Shown: positions 1 to 27,863 of the stretch, in pieces
Numbering within the stretch: position 1 is the stretch's first letter
Layout of the letters: the number at the start of each line of letters is the position of its first letter
Origin: Paragorgia papillata
Lineage: Eukaryota > Cnidaria > Anthozoa > Scleralcyonacea > Coralliidae
Direction of reading: 5' to 3'
Assembly: GCA_035771165.1 (NCBI GenBank)
Contig: JAWNZC010000354.1
Location: forward strand, 855,001 to 919,000
DNA length: 64,000 bases
Made by a program: the position numbers and the translations under genes
Notes under the pieces: generated by a model
What the model saw: the letters and a program-made list of their open reading frames with translations, nothing else
What the model was told of the DNA's origin: nothing
The model's database searches: none

Positions 1-5805
<5,805 letters not shown>

Positions 5806-6275
5806 CGCAGGCATGACATTTTCATTTTGAAAAATGTTGTACACATGTAAATGTTTAAATGTTGTCACTACGGTAGAAATTTTAGAAATCGAAAAAATAA
5901 CAATTCGTCAAAATGATAAGTTAATGTTGATCCCTTTACGTTTTGTCGAATTTGAGCTAATTTTTAACTTGGAAATATGGTGGAAAATCTAGCTCGAATA
6001 AAGTCGTTTAGTACTGGAGAATACAATACAATACAATACAATACAATACAATACAATACAATACAATACAATACAATACAATACAATACAATACAATACA
6101 ATACAAAAACATTTATTTAAACACGATAAGTCTAAATGCAGCACAAGTGCTGATGTGGTCGTGCAGAGAAAGACGCCATAAAATTTTTATTTGTTTAAAA
6201 ATTGCTCAAAACTTTTCAAAAAGTAAATGTATCAGACATTATTTGATTTATAAACATAACTTAAAAATTACTCTT
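5806..6275 (+). other. NBEAL 3' UTR with AATAAA, then (ACAAT)n array
   Basis: The stop at 5803-5805 is followed by about 190 bp of AT-rich 3' UTR with a polyadenylation hexamer AATAAA at 5997-6002. An (ACAAT)n pentanucleotide array follows at about 6021-6106. The rest to 6275 is unremarkable. Confidence 0.7.
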
Positions 6276-6452
6276 TATAGACCCTTTTAATACGTGCAGA
6301 CAGAGTACGTCATTTTCTGCACTTTACGTCATTTTCTGCCTTTTGAATTCTATTGAAAATATACAAAAGCTAAGACAATAAACGAAATTGAAAGGAAATT
6401 GGCGCCATAGGGTGAAAATTACGTATTCTATACTTATTAAAAGGGTCTATAA
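6276..6452. mobile_element. Foldback MITE (TAGACCCTTTTAATA termini)
   Basis: The ends are inverted repeats: TATAGACCCTTTTAATA at 6276 and TTAAAAGGGTCTATA ending at 6451. A diverged partial copy in opposite orientation lies at 52567-52647. TA on both sides would fit a Tc1/mariner-type duplication, but that is ambiguous because TA is also within the terminal repeat. Confidence 0.75.
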
Positions 6453-6834
6453 CCCAACGTTTGGCATATATTCCGGTCGATCTAGTGTCTTATATATAAG
6501 GCATGTCCTATATGTAATATTATATTAACAGGAAATATTAACAGGAAATTTTCAATGTTTAGAGAATGATGGAAATGTTGTCTTCTCTTTCAGAAAGATA
6601 GGATATAGGACGAATAGATTCAGTACTATTTAATACTGAATTTCGCTGTAAGAAGAATAAATTTGTAGTATTTTAAAGTTTCTAAACGTGTTCTTGTATC
6701 CACTGCGCATGCGTTAGTAGATACATTGCTCACATTCGGAGTCACCTTAATTTTTGAAGAACAGCTCAAGAAGGAATCGCCCTTTTTGACGACGAACTGA
6801 ACGGACGTAACAGACTACCTTATCAACGATTCAG
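6453..6834 (+). promoter_or_regulatory. Probable MIPOL1 promoter and noncoding first exon with NRF1-type palindrome
   Basis: TGCGCATGCG at 6704-6713 matches the NRF1-binding palindrome. About 120 bp downstream, CAG|GTAAGA at 6834/6835 is a strong donor. The acceptor GACAG ending at 7324 sits 36 bp before the MIPOL1 ATG. The simplest reading is a noncoding first exon from roughly 6740 to 6834 with a TATA-less promoter. The transcription start is inferred. Confidence 0.5.
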
Positions 6835-6899
6835 GTAAGACCTTATCATAAAGTTGAGAATTATAAAGGCATATTATGCCAAAGCGTGCCTATTTTTTT

Positions 6900-7323
6900 C
6901 ATATATTATAGTGCACAAAATTGGAGGCACAGCGACCCAAGACATTAAAAATTGTCAATATACTTTTACTGTCTTGGGCTCGCTGTGTCTTCTCTAATTT
7001 GCAACTTGCTATTCCTAACTTTTACTGTCTTGGGTTAGCTGTGTCTTCTCTAATTTGCAACAAATTTGCTACAATTTTAACCAATGATTTTAAAACAAGT
7101 AATTTGCTACAATAAACTATTCCAATCAAATGGAATTTGTTTTTGACAATTGACTGCATATTATTTATGCATCTTATTTCACCACTGGTATAAAAATATC
7201 TTTTTGACTAATTTACATAATTATATTATAAATTTGGAAAGCGGCTCCCGAATTTGGATGGGCGTGCCGTACCTGGATCTACCTGAGTGCAGGTTGCTAC
7301 TGTATATTTCACGTTTGTTGACA
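6900..7323. other. MIPOL1 5'-UTR intron with a 57-bp direct duplication
   Basis: Two near-identical copies of TTTTACTGTCTTGGG...CTAATTTGCAAC occur at about 6963-7008 and 7018-7062. The strand-reversed phrase CACAGCGACCCAAGACA precedes them at about 6928, so the region can also fold back. No coding evidence. Confidence 0.55.
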
Positions 7324-7360
7324 GGTGATAAAGGAAGCCGCGTCTTGTAAAAGAGTCAAA

Positions 7361-10300
7361 ATGGACGCTATTCAAGAAGAAGATCTCGCAATGGATAGCG
7401 CCGGGAATAGTGGCCGATTCCGAAGGACTTTTCCAAGACATACGTCCGAGTCGGATGATATGCTTCATATAAAACACAACGTTCAACGAGCCTTGAAAGA
7501 TGCGCGACGAAAAATCAACGACCTACGCGGCGAAGTAGACCGAAAGTAAGCGTTGAATGAAATTTAATGTGATTTATATAAACACATGGGTTAATTGATT
7601 TAACGCTTTAGACTTTACTCGATATCTTTGCATTCTTGTAGGTTGATTTCTTGAGGAATTTATATCAAGTAATTTGACTGCAAATTCCTCTGTTGTTAAT
7701 GTTTTTGGTTTTAATACAAGAGAGTGCTCTTCAGTTTCGATGAGAGAAATGTTTATAATTATAAGTAGCAATTATCGACATTTTCTGTGGCTAATTAAAT
7801 TGATATTTTATATTGGATTTTTTCTGGTTTGTTTGATATTCACGGATTTCTTTTGGATGGGGTAATCGATTTAGTATAAATAATTCAACTTGTGAAGCTT
7901 TAATTTTGGTTTAATCTTCACAAACGTAAAGTGGTCCCCGAGGTGGTCCCTAAGGCGCACATTTTACCGGCTGTCAAGTTTTAATACGATAAAGGATGAT
8001 TTCACGATTCCTTTTATAGTCGACCAATAAGCGTTTGCAAGCTTCAGATTTCTTCGGATCAGTGCTTCGTTCTGCTCCGAATGACCTATGGCAATTTTTG
8101 TCTGTTTTTGACGGTCTTTTGTCGGTTGTTGTTGGTTTTTGTCAGTAATTAGTAGGACCCCTTTCACTCCCAAATACAGAATTTCCTGTACTTTATTATT
8201 TTACTCTGTCTAGCGCCAGATTATTTTAATCTGTCTATAAACACCAGGGCCCAGTTGTATAAAAAAGTGATTAACTTTAATCATGCTTAATTCTAACCAA
8301 TCAGGACCAGTGTTTGAGACTTTAACTACGATTTAATCACCCAAAAGGTAATTAAATCATGATTAAAAGTTTTATACAACCGGGCCCAGATAATTTTACT
8401 CGTCAAAAACAAGTTGACTTGTTTGTTGTTTAGGGATGAAGTAATCAGACAAGAAAGATCATTTCATGAACCTACAGATAGAAGTATGACCAGTGATACT
8501 CAAGAATCATATAGTCCAACTCGTCTTAAAAGCAGCTCATACAATGCGTATGAACAAACTCCAAAAAATAACGAGGACTTATTACAAGAAGAACTAACAG
8601 TACTAGATGGTTTAAATGATCGCCTGATGGAGAAGTTAGCACGTACTGAATCCAGGTTAGAAACAGCTCAGTTGTATAAAGGTGAGATACAAGTGGAAAC
8701 TGAAGCAAAAATAGCCGCTCGAGGTGCAGGTAAGTGCAGTGTTGGCTTACTAGAAGTTTTGTTCCTAAAATATTGTCAGTTTGCTACTTCCCAGACAGTG
8801 GTTTTCCTGAATTAATTAATTCTCTAAAAACATTGTTTTATTTGTTTTATTAGCCCTTGTAGATAAGATTTATAGAGCTCAAAAGGAACGTGATGCTGCA
8901 GTCTTGTCTAGATTAAGACTGGCTAATGAAGAACGAAACGAGGTGTTAGCACGGATGAAGAGACTGGAACAAGAACAGCAAGGGTTGGTTTTTATTTTTC
9001 ATCAAGCTTTTATAATCCACATTTTTTAGACTTTTAGTTGATAAGACTTGTGTTTAAACTTTACTTTTTTTTTGGTAGATTTGATTCTGGAGTAGATTCT
9101 GTTTATGATGATGATGACCAGGAATTGGTAAACACTTTATTTGAATTCTTTATTTTATCTGCTCCCGGTTGGTCAGTCAGTCACATTTAGTCAGTTGATC
9201 AGTCAGTCAGTTGGTTGGTTGCTTGGTTGGTCAGTTAGTTCATGGCAGGCAGTCAGTCAGTTGAGTTGGTCAGTCAGTCAGCCGATTAGTCAGTCAGTTG
9301 GTTGCTCAGTCAGTCAGACAGTCTCAGATGTCCAGTCTCAGACAGTGTCAGATAGTCCATCAGTCAGACAGTCCATCAGCAAGTCTGACAGTCAGACAGA
9401 CAGTCCATCAGTCCGTCAGTGGGTGAGTCAGTCAGTCAGTCAGTCAGTCAGTCAGTCAGTCAGTCAGTCAGTCAGACAGTCTCAGTCAGTCAGTCAGTCA
9501 GTCAGTCAGTCAGTCAGTCAGTCAGTCAGTCAGTCAGTCAGTCAGTCAGTCAGTCAGTCAGTCAGTCAGTCAGTCAGTCAGTCAGTCAGTCAGTCAGACA
9601 GACAGACAGACAGACAGACAGACAGTCAGACAGACAGTCAGACAGACAGACAGACAGACAGACAGAGATGATTTTACTCGTCATTGGGAGGCCGCTAGGG
9701 TTGAAAGGGTTAATTTGTATCTATATTTATTGCTAAAATTATTTGTTTCTTTGGAATGTAGAGCATGAAACAGTTGTTTAAACATTTGGTTAACTCGGAA
9801 ACTGGTGCAAGTATAGATAAACATGGTGATCTGATGGTGGCAAAATTTAGGAAGCAAGGAAAATCTAAACATATTATGGCTGCTGAAGAAATTCAAGCGT
9901 TGATCAGTGAACGAGACGATGCTCTTCAAAAGGTGTGAAGTGATTATTTTTTAATGTTTTTAACTATAGTATAGATAGTGGAATTTTGAATACATGCGAA
10001 ACGGTACTTTATGAAATGGTACTTTATGAAATGGTACTTTGTAAAATGATACTTTGCTAAACAGTATAATTTGCGAAACGGTACTTTGTGAAATGGTACT
10101 TTGCGGAAATGGTACTTTACGAAATGGTGCTTTGCAAAATAGTACTTTGCGAAATGGTACTTTGCGAAACGGTACATGTACTTTGCGAAACGGTGCATGT
10201 ACTTTGTGACTTTTTTTGCTTTTTTGAGCATTGTGAGTTGCTTTAATTCTTTTTGAGATTTTCAGTGTATTATACACGTCGTATCACACAATATATTATA

Positions 10301-13300
10301 CTTTTTTCACACTATAGGTCAAATCACTTGAACAAGAGGTGGAGTCATTACACAGCGAAAAAGGGTTGATACAAAATCAATATAAGTTTGCAGAAAAAAC
10401 TAGAATTAAATCGGGTCAGGTAAGTTTTTCTTGGCACATGTATATTTCATTAAGGACTTTCAAGTGCATATGAAGCGAAAATTAAGTCTGTCTTATTTGA
10501 GAGAATACTTGCATGGCATCTTTTCCAGTTTTCCCTTTTCTTCCTTCGTTGTTGAGATACTTCAGTTTGTTTGCAAATTGAACAACTTGACGTCACACGC
10601 GTGCATCGCAGAAAGTTATATATCTTCGCTATATTATCAAACGAAATCACTTGAAAATCTACTTGTTTAGTGTTCTGGGAGAAGCACATGCTTCCTTTGA
10701 AGTGATTTCGCTTAATGTAAAATTTGTTACTTTGTTATTTGTTAAGCACTTTAAGATTTAGGACGCGGCAAGCTCGATCGACAATGCGACTTTCGAAACG
10801 TTACAATGCAATGTGAATTAAAGCCTTTTAAGGTCTGGCCAAACGCTTTCAACATTTCATTCAACATCGTTCAACATTGTTGAATTCAACATGTTGAAAG
10901 CGTTTGGCCACCCCTGTTGAATGATGTTGAACGTTGTTGAACGTTGTTGAATGGTGTTGAATGATGTTGAACGAAATTCAACACGCGTTCAACATTTCTA
11001 TTGTTCTCAAAATGTTGAAAGGTGTTGAACGCATTTGGCCACATTTCATCCAACTTTGTTGAACAGAGACATGCGCCATGCGGGATATTGTCGATTCCAG
11101 CTTTTGTGGTAGCCCGTGTTCAATTAATTGTCATTCATGAATGTTGAACGATGTTGAATTCATTTGGCCACTCGTGCTTTCAACATTATTCAACATCGTT
11201 CAACAATGTTGAATGCGATGTTGAAAGCGTTTGGCCAGGCCTTTAGCAATAATGATGTCATTGTGTTGTACTTGCATTCAAGGCTCAGTTAATGGCTGCG
11301 CAACAAGATCGGGACCAATTACAGCATCGTATAAAGGAGTTGGAAGAAGAACTTCAAAATATTAGAGTTTACTACAGGTAAAGGATTTTATGATGGGTTC
11401 ATTTAGTTTAAGATGAAAAAGAGAAGTTGTAAGGAAGATGAAATTTACATTTGACAAGTTAAAACTGAGATTCCAAACGACTCATTTGGTAAAGTAAAGT
11501 GATTTTATTTATTGAGTAACATATGACAATATTTAAATACCGATAACCTAATGGCCATCACCCCTTTAAAGGAACTAGTTAGATTTAACTGGGGAAACTA
11601 CTGTATGGTGTTGATTTTGCGGAGGGAGGAAAGCCGGAGAACCCGGTGAAAAATCCTCGAGGCACAGATCGAAGAGCAGTGCTGGATTAACCTTCCCAGG
11701 GCCGGGGGCAAAAATATTTTAGGGCCGGTCACAAAAACCGTTTAAATTTGACGCTGGGATAAAACATGTTTTCATCAACGGTGTTTACGCTTAGATGGCA
11801 ACGACTGTAGTTTAAGCCAATTACGTTTGACCATTCTCACGGACCCATTTCAAAATAAAAGTCATACCGCTGCTAAAATGCCGAAACTTGAGATCTAATA
11901 TTTCGTTGTTTCGCGCAACATCATCAGAGAAGGAATGATTATTTTATTCATTTATGCAATTACGTTTGCATCAAGCGATGGGTTAAATTTTCGGATTAAA
12001 AGATTTTCAAAGAGAAACTGCATAATTTTTAATTTATTCACTAAATTTTTGGGGCCGGTCAGAATCTGGGGCCGGGGGCAAATGCCCCCTTTGCCTCATA
12101 GGTAATCCGCCACTGTCGAAGAGAACCAACAACTCTACTCACATGAAGCTAAGGGGGCTTTCCATTTGCACGGTCAGACCGGTCGGACTGTGCAAATGGA
12201 AAGCCCCCTAAGGCGGTCACCCATCTGAGTACTAACCCCATTCGACCTGGCCTGCAGCAGTGAGAGGCAACAGCATGTGTCACTCATGCAAGTTCATTGG
12301 CGTAACATTGGCGGGAGTAATTTTAAAAAGTAACGTTGCCTATAGCTAAGAAAATCAAAGCTAAAGTTTATGTAAATCAGGAGGATTTTTTATCAGTTTT
12401 TTTGTTTTGCATAAATTATTATTTTGGTGGCGACGCGCATTTAATAAAAAGATTCCATCTGACAAACCAGGTTGTATGTTTGTTAAGTAATCTATCATAC
12501 ACGAGAAGGAGTGTTTGATCTGATATGAAACACCGAGAAGTGTGTTGACTGAAAAACCAAGACGAAGCCGAGGTTTTTTAACTAACTTCGAGGTGTTTTG
12601 ATATCAGATCAACCACAACTTTCAAGTGTTTGATACAGCTTCTCAAATTAATCAGTATTTCTCAAGATAAATTTTTGGTGAGAAGTTGGCTTAATTTATG
12701 CAAATGTTTGATCACATTCCTAAAACTCTGATTTCCTTTGTGTTTTCTTCATGTATTATTAACGAGTTTGCGAATTAATATTCAAATTGACTTTCTTTTC
12801 TATTTTCATCTCAGTTTACACAGATCTCTTTCCCAAGAGCAGACATTGAGAGATCAGTTTAACTCTACAATGGATACATTTGAATCGAAACTTCATGAAA
12901 GAGATAACGAACTTCAGCTTGCTCAAAATAATACTCAAGAATTGGTGGCTCGTTTGCAGGCTCTCTCGCGAGAGAAAGATATCATTAGTGCGCAGCTTGC
13001 TGAAGCAATTAACTATCAAAGAAAAGAGAAGGGAAGAGCTGACAAGTAAGTGGGGATAAGGTGATCTAAAGTTGCGGTGCACAAACGGACGGACGGACGG
13101 ACGGACGGACGGACGGACGGACGGACGGACGGACGGACGGACGGACGGACGGACGGACGGACGGACGGACGGACGGACGAATGGACGGACGAACGAACGA
13201 ACGAACGAACGAACGAACGAACGATTTATACAGGCAATTTTTATGCCGTCTTGCGTGGCCCAGATGGTGCTACTCGTGGCAGATAATAAATGTTTGTTTT

Positions 13301-13377
13301 TCATATTTTTCAGGCTTGAAAGATTGGTGGCAGTATTAAGAAAGCGGATCACAAGTAGTGGGAATCAGACTTTATAA
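7361..13377 (+). CDS. MIPOL1: MIPOL1 (mirror-image polydactyly 1) coiled-coil protein
   Basis: Nine coding exons: 7361-7545, 8434-8729, 8854-8983, 9079-9127, 9762-9932, 10318-10419, 11283-11377, 12815-13045, 13314-13377, giving 440 aa with TAA. Human MIPOL1 is about the same length. Signature stretches seen are TEAKIAARGALVDKIYRAQ, AQKERDAAVLSRLRLANEER, AEEIQALISERDDAL, RVYYSLHRSLSQEQTLRDQF and the C-terminal LERLVAVLRKRI. Residues from about 95 to 435 are heptad-like, rich in Glu, Lys, Gln and Leu, and predicted to be coiled coil. The N-terminus (basic HIKHNVQRALKDARRK) is less conserved. The start is the first ATG after the acceptor at 7324. The family's molecular role is poorly defined; human MIPOL1 is linked to limb malformation and tumour suppression (family knowledge). 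All junction phases agree; one donor (8984, GTTGGT) is weak. Confidence 0.95.
7974..8433. other. MIPOL1 intron 1 right half with a foldback MITE at about 8245-8389
   Basis: CAGGGCCCAGTTGTATAAAA at 8245 pairs with TTTTATACAACCGGGCCC ending near 8387, giving an element of about 145 bp with palindromic ends. The preceding part includes the recurrent phrase TTTTACTCTGTCTAGCGCC, found also near 18185, 36150 and 51240. Confidence 0.65.
9150..9668. repeat. (CAGT)n / (CAGA)n microsatellite in a MIPOL1 intron
   Basis: Degenerate from 9150 to 9420, then nearly pure CAGT to about 9595 and CAGA to 9668. It fills most of the intron 9128-9761. Confidence 0.95.
9990..10210. repeat. 15-bp minisatellite GGTACTTTGCGAAAT
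   Basis: About 14 diverged 15-bp units of the form GGTACTTTGCGAAAC/T in the MIPOL1 intron 9933-10317. They are in multiples of three, so frames stay open and read as FAKYH repeats on the minus strand; that is not a gene. Confidence 0.85.
10425..10720. repeat. Dispersed palindromic repeat, family R2
   Basis: The left end TTTCAAGTGCATATGAAGCG and the right end CTTTGAAGTGATTTCGC are inverted relatives. The core (CAAATTGAACAACTTGACGTC) has diverged relatives at about 3403-3570, 3903-4010 and 51880-51915. It is probably a non-autonomous element of unknown class. Confidence 0.55.
10831..11242. mobile_element. Harbinger-type MITE copy A (AGGYCTGGCCAAACG termini)
   Basis: A 412-bp element with inverted termini AGGTCTGGCCAAACGCTTTC and GAAAGCGTTTGGCCAGGCCT, flanked by TTA at 10828-10830 and 11243-11245. 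The interior is a maze of GTTGAA/TTCAAC inverted repeats. A close second copy is at 59791-60224. A TTA/TAA duplication is typical of PIF/Harbinger. No transposase is encoded. It lies in a MIPOL1 intron. Confidence 0.88.
11677..12115. mobile_element. Non-autonomous hAT element (MITE)
   Basis: A 439-bp element starting CAGTGCTGGATTAACC and ending GGTAATCCGCCACTG, which are inverted relatives. It is flanked by a perfect 8-bp duplication TCGAAGAG at 11669-11676 and 12116-12123. The 8-bp duplication and CAGTG termini identify the hAT superfamily. Subterminal GGGGCCGGTC/GGGCCGGGGGCAAA repeats are present. No open transposase frame. It lies in the MIPOL1 intron 11378-12814. Confidence 0.92.
12153..12208. 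mobile_element. 56-bp palindromic MITE remnant (GGGGGCTTTCCATTTGCAC)
   Basis: An almost perfect palindrome GGGGGCTTTCCATTTG...CAAATGGAAAGCCCCC, flanked by TAA on both sides (12150-12152 and 12209-12211). The termini resemble the larger elements at 36261-36422 and 38441-38610, so this is probably a minimal deletion derivative of that Harbinger-like family. Confidence 0.8.
12285..12660 (-). repeat. R1 family copy (minus) plus adjacent palindromic repeat
   Basis: Positions 12285-12470 match family R1 in reverse (AAAATCAAAGCTAAAGTTTATGTAAA). From 12480 to 12660 a different foldback sequence follows (CACGAGAAGGAGTGTTTGATC ... GATCAACCACAACTTTCAAGTG), similar to 58705-58860. All within the MIPOL1 intron 11378-12814. 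Confidence 0.6.
13081..13222. repeat. (GGAC)n then (GAAC)n microsatellite
   Basis: About 100 bp of perfect GGAC followed by about 40 bp of GAAC in the last MIPOL1 intron (13046-13313). Confidence 0.95.
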
Positions 13378-14442
13378 ACATAGTCTGTGTATATATGTAG
13401 AAGCCTATAATATTTGTATCAAATAACTTTATTTTCGGTAATAAATAGAAGTGTGTATTAACCTAGTGATGGATCCAGCTTGATCTGGTGGGGGGGGGGG
13501 GGGGTGCTGCAGGGGCGGATCTAGAATTTTTTTAGACTTAGTCAAACCATTCCTAGGGGGGTCCGTCCGGGGGCATGCCCCCCTGAAATTTTTTGAAATT
13601 TGGACCTCTGAAATGGCATTTCCTGCATTCTGACGGTACTTTGAAGAAAGATTTAAAAGTTTTAAATCGTGTTTTCAATAGCGCATTTTTTATCAAACCT
13701 GGAAGGTGTCAAATAAATTTATGGATAAAGTGGACGTTTTATTATGGATTTTATTAGGGATATCACAAGGAAGCTAGACATTAGAAATGTGATTGACATT
13801 TTCACTGAAATCCACATCGCATCCCACTGCAGCAAGGCACTAATTGAGTAATTGGCACCCCCCTGCACCCCTTGGCCAAGGGCCAGGGGGTGCGCACCCC
13901 CCGCACCCCGCTGTAAATGGTAAATGCTGCTGGTAAAAACGGACTCGGTTGTGCATGGCAAGTACATTTGTGCATGGCGAGTAATCTCAACACCGTCCTC
14001 GTTCTTTACACAACGTAAGAAGAACGAAGAAGAAGAAGAAAAGAGGTGAAGTGAGATGTAGGGAGGTGATTTTCACGTCTTCAGGACCACGTCAACGACC
14101 AAACGATGAGAACTGTTGCTTGAGATTGACTTCAATATAGACACTACAATCATTATTCTTAACTTAATCGTTTATGGTAGGGCAATCCTTTAATCTTTAT
14201 TCATACACTATACTATTTTTTTAATATTTTTACATTATTTCTTTCTTTATACACTAATTCACTCAATTTATTCAATTCAGTCCTTCATTGATTCACTTGC
14301 TTCTTCGCCCATTCCATACCGTTTATTCGTTCATTCACTGATTCCCGTTTATTCGTTCATTCACTGATAAATTAATTTTATTCCTTCCACTGACATTTGA
14401 GCCCTTGATGGTTTATGTCCAGCGGATGCAATTTCTGTAAAT
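13378..14442. other. MIPOL1 3' end and intergenic region before RMC1
   Basis: An AATAAA polyadenylation signal lies at 13440-13445. A G-run (13490-13504) abuts GCAGGGGCGGATCTAGAA at about 13511, which resembles a hAT left end, but no matching right end was found. A C/G-rich inverted patch (about 13857-13915, CACCCCTTGGCCAAGGG) may be the fragment of another element. Positions 13990-14442 hold the presumed RMC1 promoter, with no TATA box that I can defend. Confidence 0.55.
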
Positions 14443-26412
<11,970 letters not shown>

Positions 26413-27170
26413 CTATATTGCAAGACAAACAACGAATCCTCAAATTTGTATGAAAGAGAGCAGACATATGATGATTGGTCTAATACAGTTTATCGTATCA
26501 CTGGAAACAAGGAAACTACGCTTACTTGTGGCACTGGATTCTGACGCATATTCTGACATGTGCTGGACACAGGACATGTCGCAGTTAGCTTCAGTTGGAT
26601 GTTCTAATGGGATTTTAAGTTGTTCGTAGGCGGAGCCTTTGTGTTTCAAGACGCAGCCAAGACACTAATTCCAATCCTACTGTCCTCTCTTTCTTCAAAT
26701 CCGACTTCAGCTTCCTTTTCGCCAACTTTCAGTTTACTCCCACTCTTCTTTCAATTCAATTTCATTCCCACTCCAATTCTTGCTAGAACTCTAAATTCAA
26801 CACCAACTCTCGCTCTCACTCTGTCAACTCTCGCTCCAACTCTCACTCTATCTTTCACTCCAACACTCACTCTATCTTTCACTCCAACTCTCACTCTATC
26901 TTTCACTCCAACTCTCACTCTATCTTTCACTCCAACTCTCACTCTATCTTTCACTCCAACACTCACTCTATCTTTCACTCCAACTCTCACTCTATCTTTC
27001 ACTCCAACACTCACTCTATCTTTCACTCCAACTCTCACTCTATCTTTCACTCCAATTCTCACTCCAAATCTCAGGCGAGGCCTGTTTCCCCAAATAAACA
27101 TTAAATAAATAAATGTACATAAAATGTACTAAAAATATATAATAGTTTGGAAATTTTTTATTAGATTAGG
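26413..27170 (+). other. RMC1 3' UTR and 24-bp minisatellite
   Basis: After the stop at 26410-26412 a probable 3' UTR continues. Positions 26790-27065 hold about ten units of a 24-bp motif (ACTCTCACTCTATCTTTCAC). AATAAA at 27093-27098 and ATTAAATAAATAAA just after are the first clear polyadenylation signals, which would place the minisatellite in the transcript. That inclusion is inference. Confidence 0.6.
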
Positions 27171-27863
27171 GGCTGTTTATATGAGAGGAGACTAGTCAGC
27201 CCGGTAAGCGGGATAGCCCGGTAAGCGAGATAATTTCTGGCTCGCGTTTATATGAACGAATTTCACCCCGCCTACCGGGATGATTTTAGTCAAAACAATA
27301 GATGGCGTCGGCAACACCGCTGCCAAACGTTTAACGCAAGCGCGACGTCCGAGCTCGCACTTCAAAAAAGAGCGGGAAAACACTGAAATATTTGGACTGG
27401 TCCGAGAGTCCGACACAAAAGTTAAAATTATAAGCATACTACGAAAAAGATAAGGTAGGTAATTTGTCTATGGCTTTTTTGTCAATATTGTAACATATTC
27501 TGAAATTACCCCTTCGTAATTTTCTTTACCCTTTTTTTAAAACACAAATGAATAGTCAAGTCTTACTTAGTCTTCACTGTCTTCACGCATGCGCAAAGAT
27601 CTCGCCTCTTTAAATTAGGACAACGCTCAACCAAACTTTGGTGTTGGTAACCGTCCCAGTAACCGTGCTCTAATTTCATTAAGCACGTGTTTGTTGCCAT
27701 ACCAACAATGTTCCGAACATTTCCGAGGTTGTTCCGAGTACTCGTGCATGCATGACGTCACGAATGCCAAAGGTGAAAATATTGGGCAAGAAATTTACAC
27801 CCGAAGTGGTAGAGAACGATTGTTGAGTTTCTTTACGATCGACGCTGTTTTAACGCGAAATCA
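27171..27863. promoter_or_regulatory. RMC1-PRELID1 intergenic region with repeat R3 and NRF1-like site
   Basis: 27180-27300 is a foldback fragment (GCCCGGTAAGCGGGATAG). 27311-27600 is a dispersed repeat (R3) with a reverse-orientation copy at 54738-55093. R3 carries GCATGCGCA (27587-27595), a near match to the NRF1 palindrome, 270 bp before the PRELID1 ATG. The presumed core promoter is 27600-27863. Confidence 0.5.

Noticed and set aside
13511..13620. Possible hAT element starting CAGGGGCGGATCTAG
   Set aside because: Only a left-end-like sequence was seen; no mirrored right end or 8-bp duplication.
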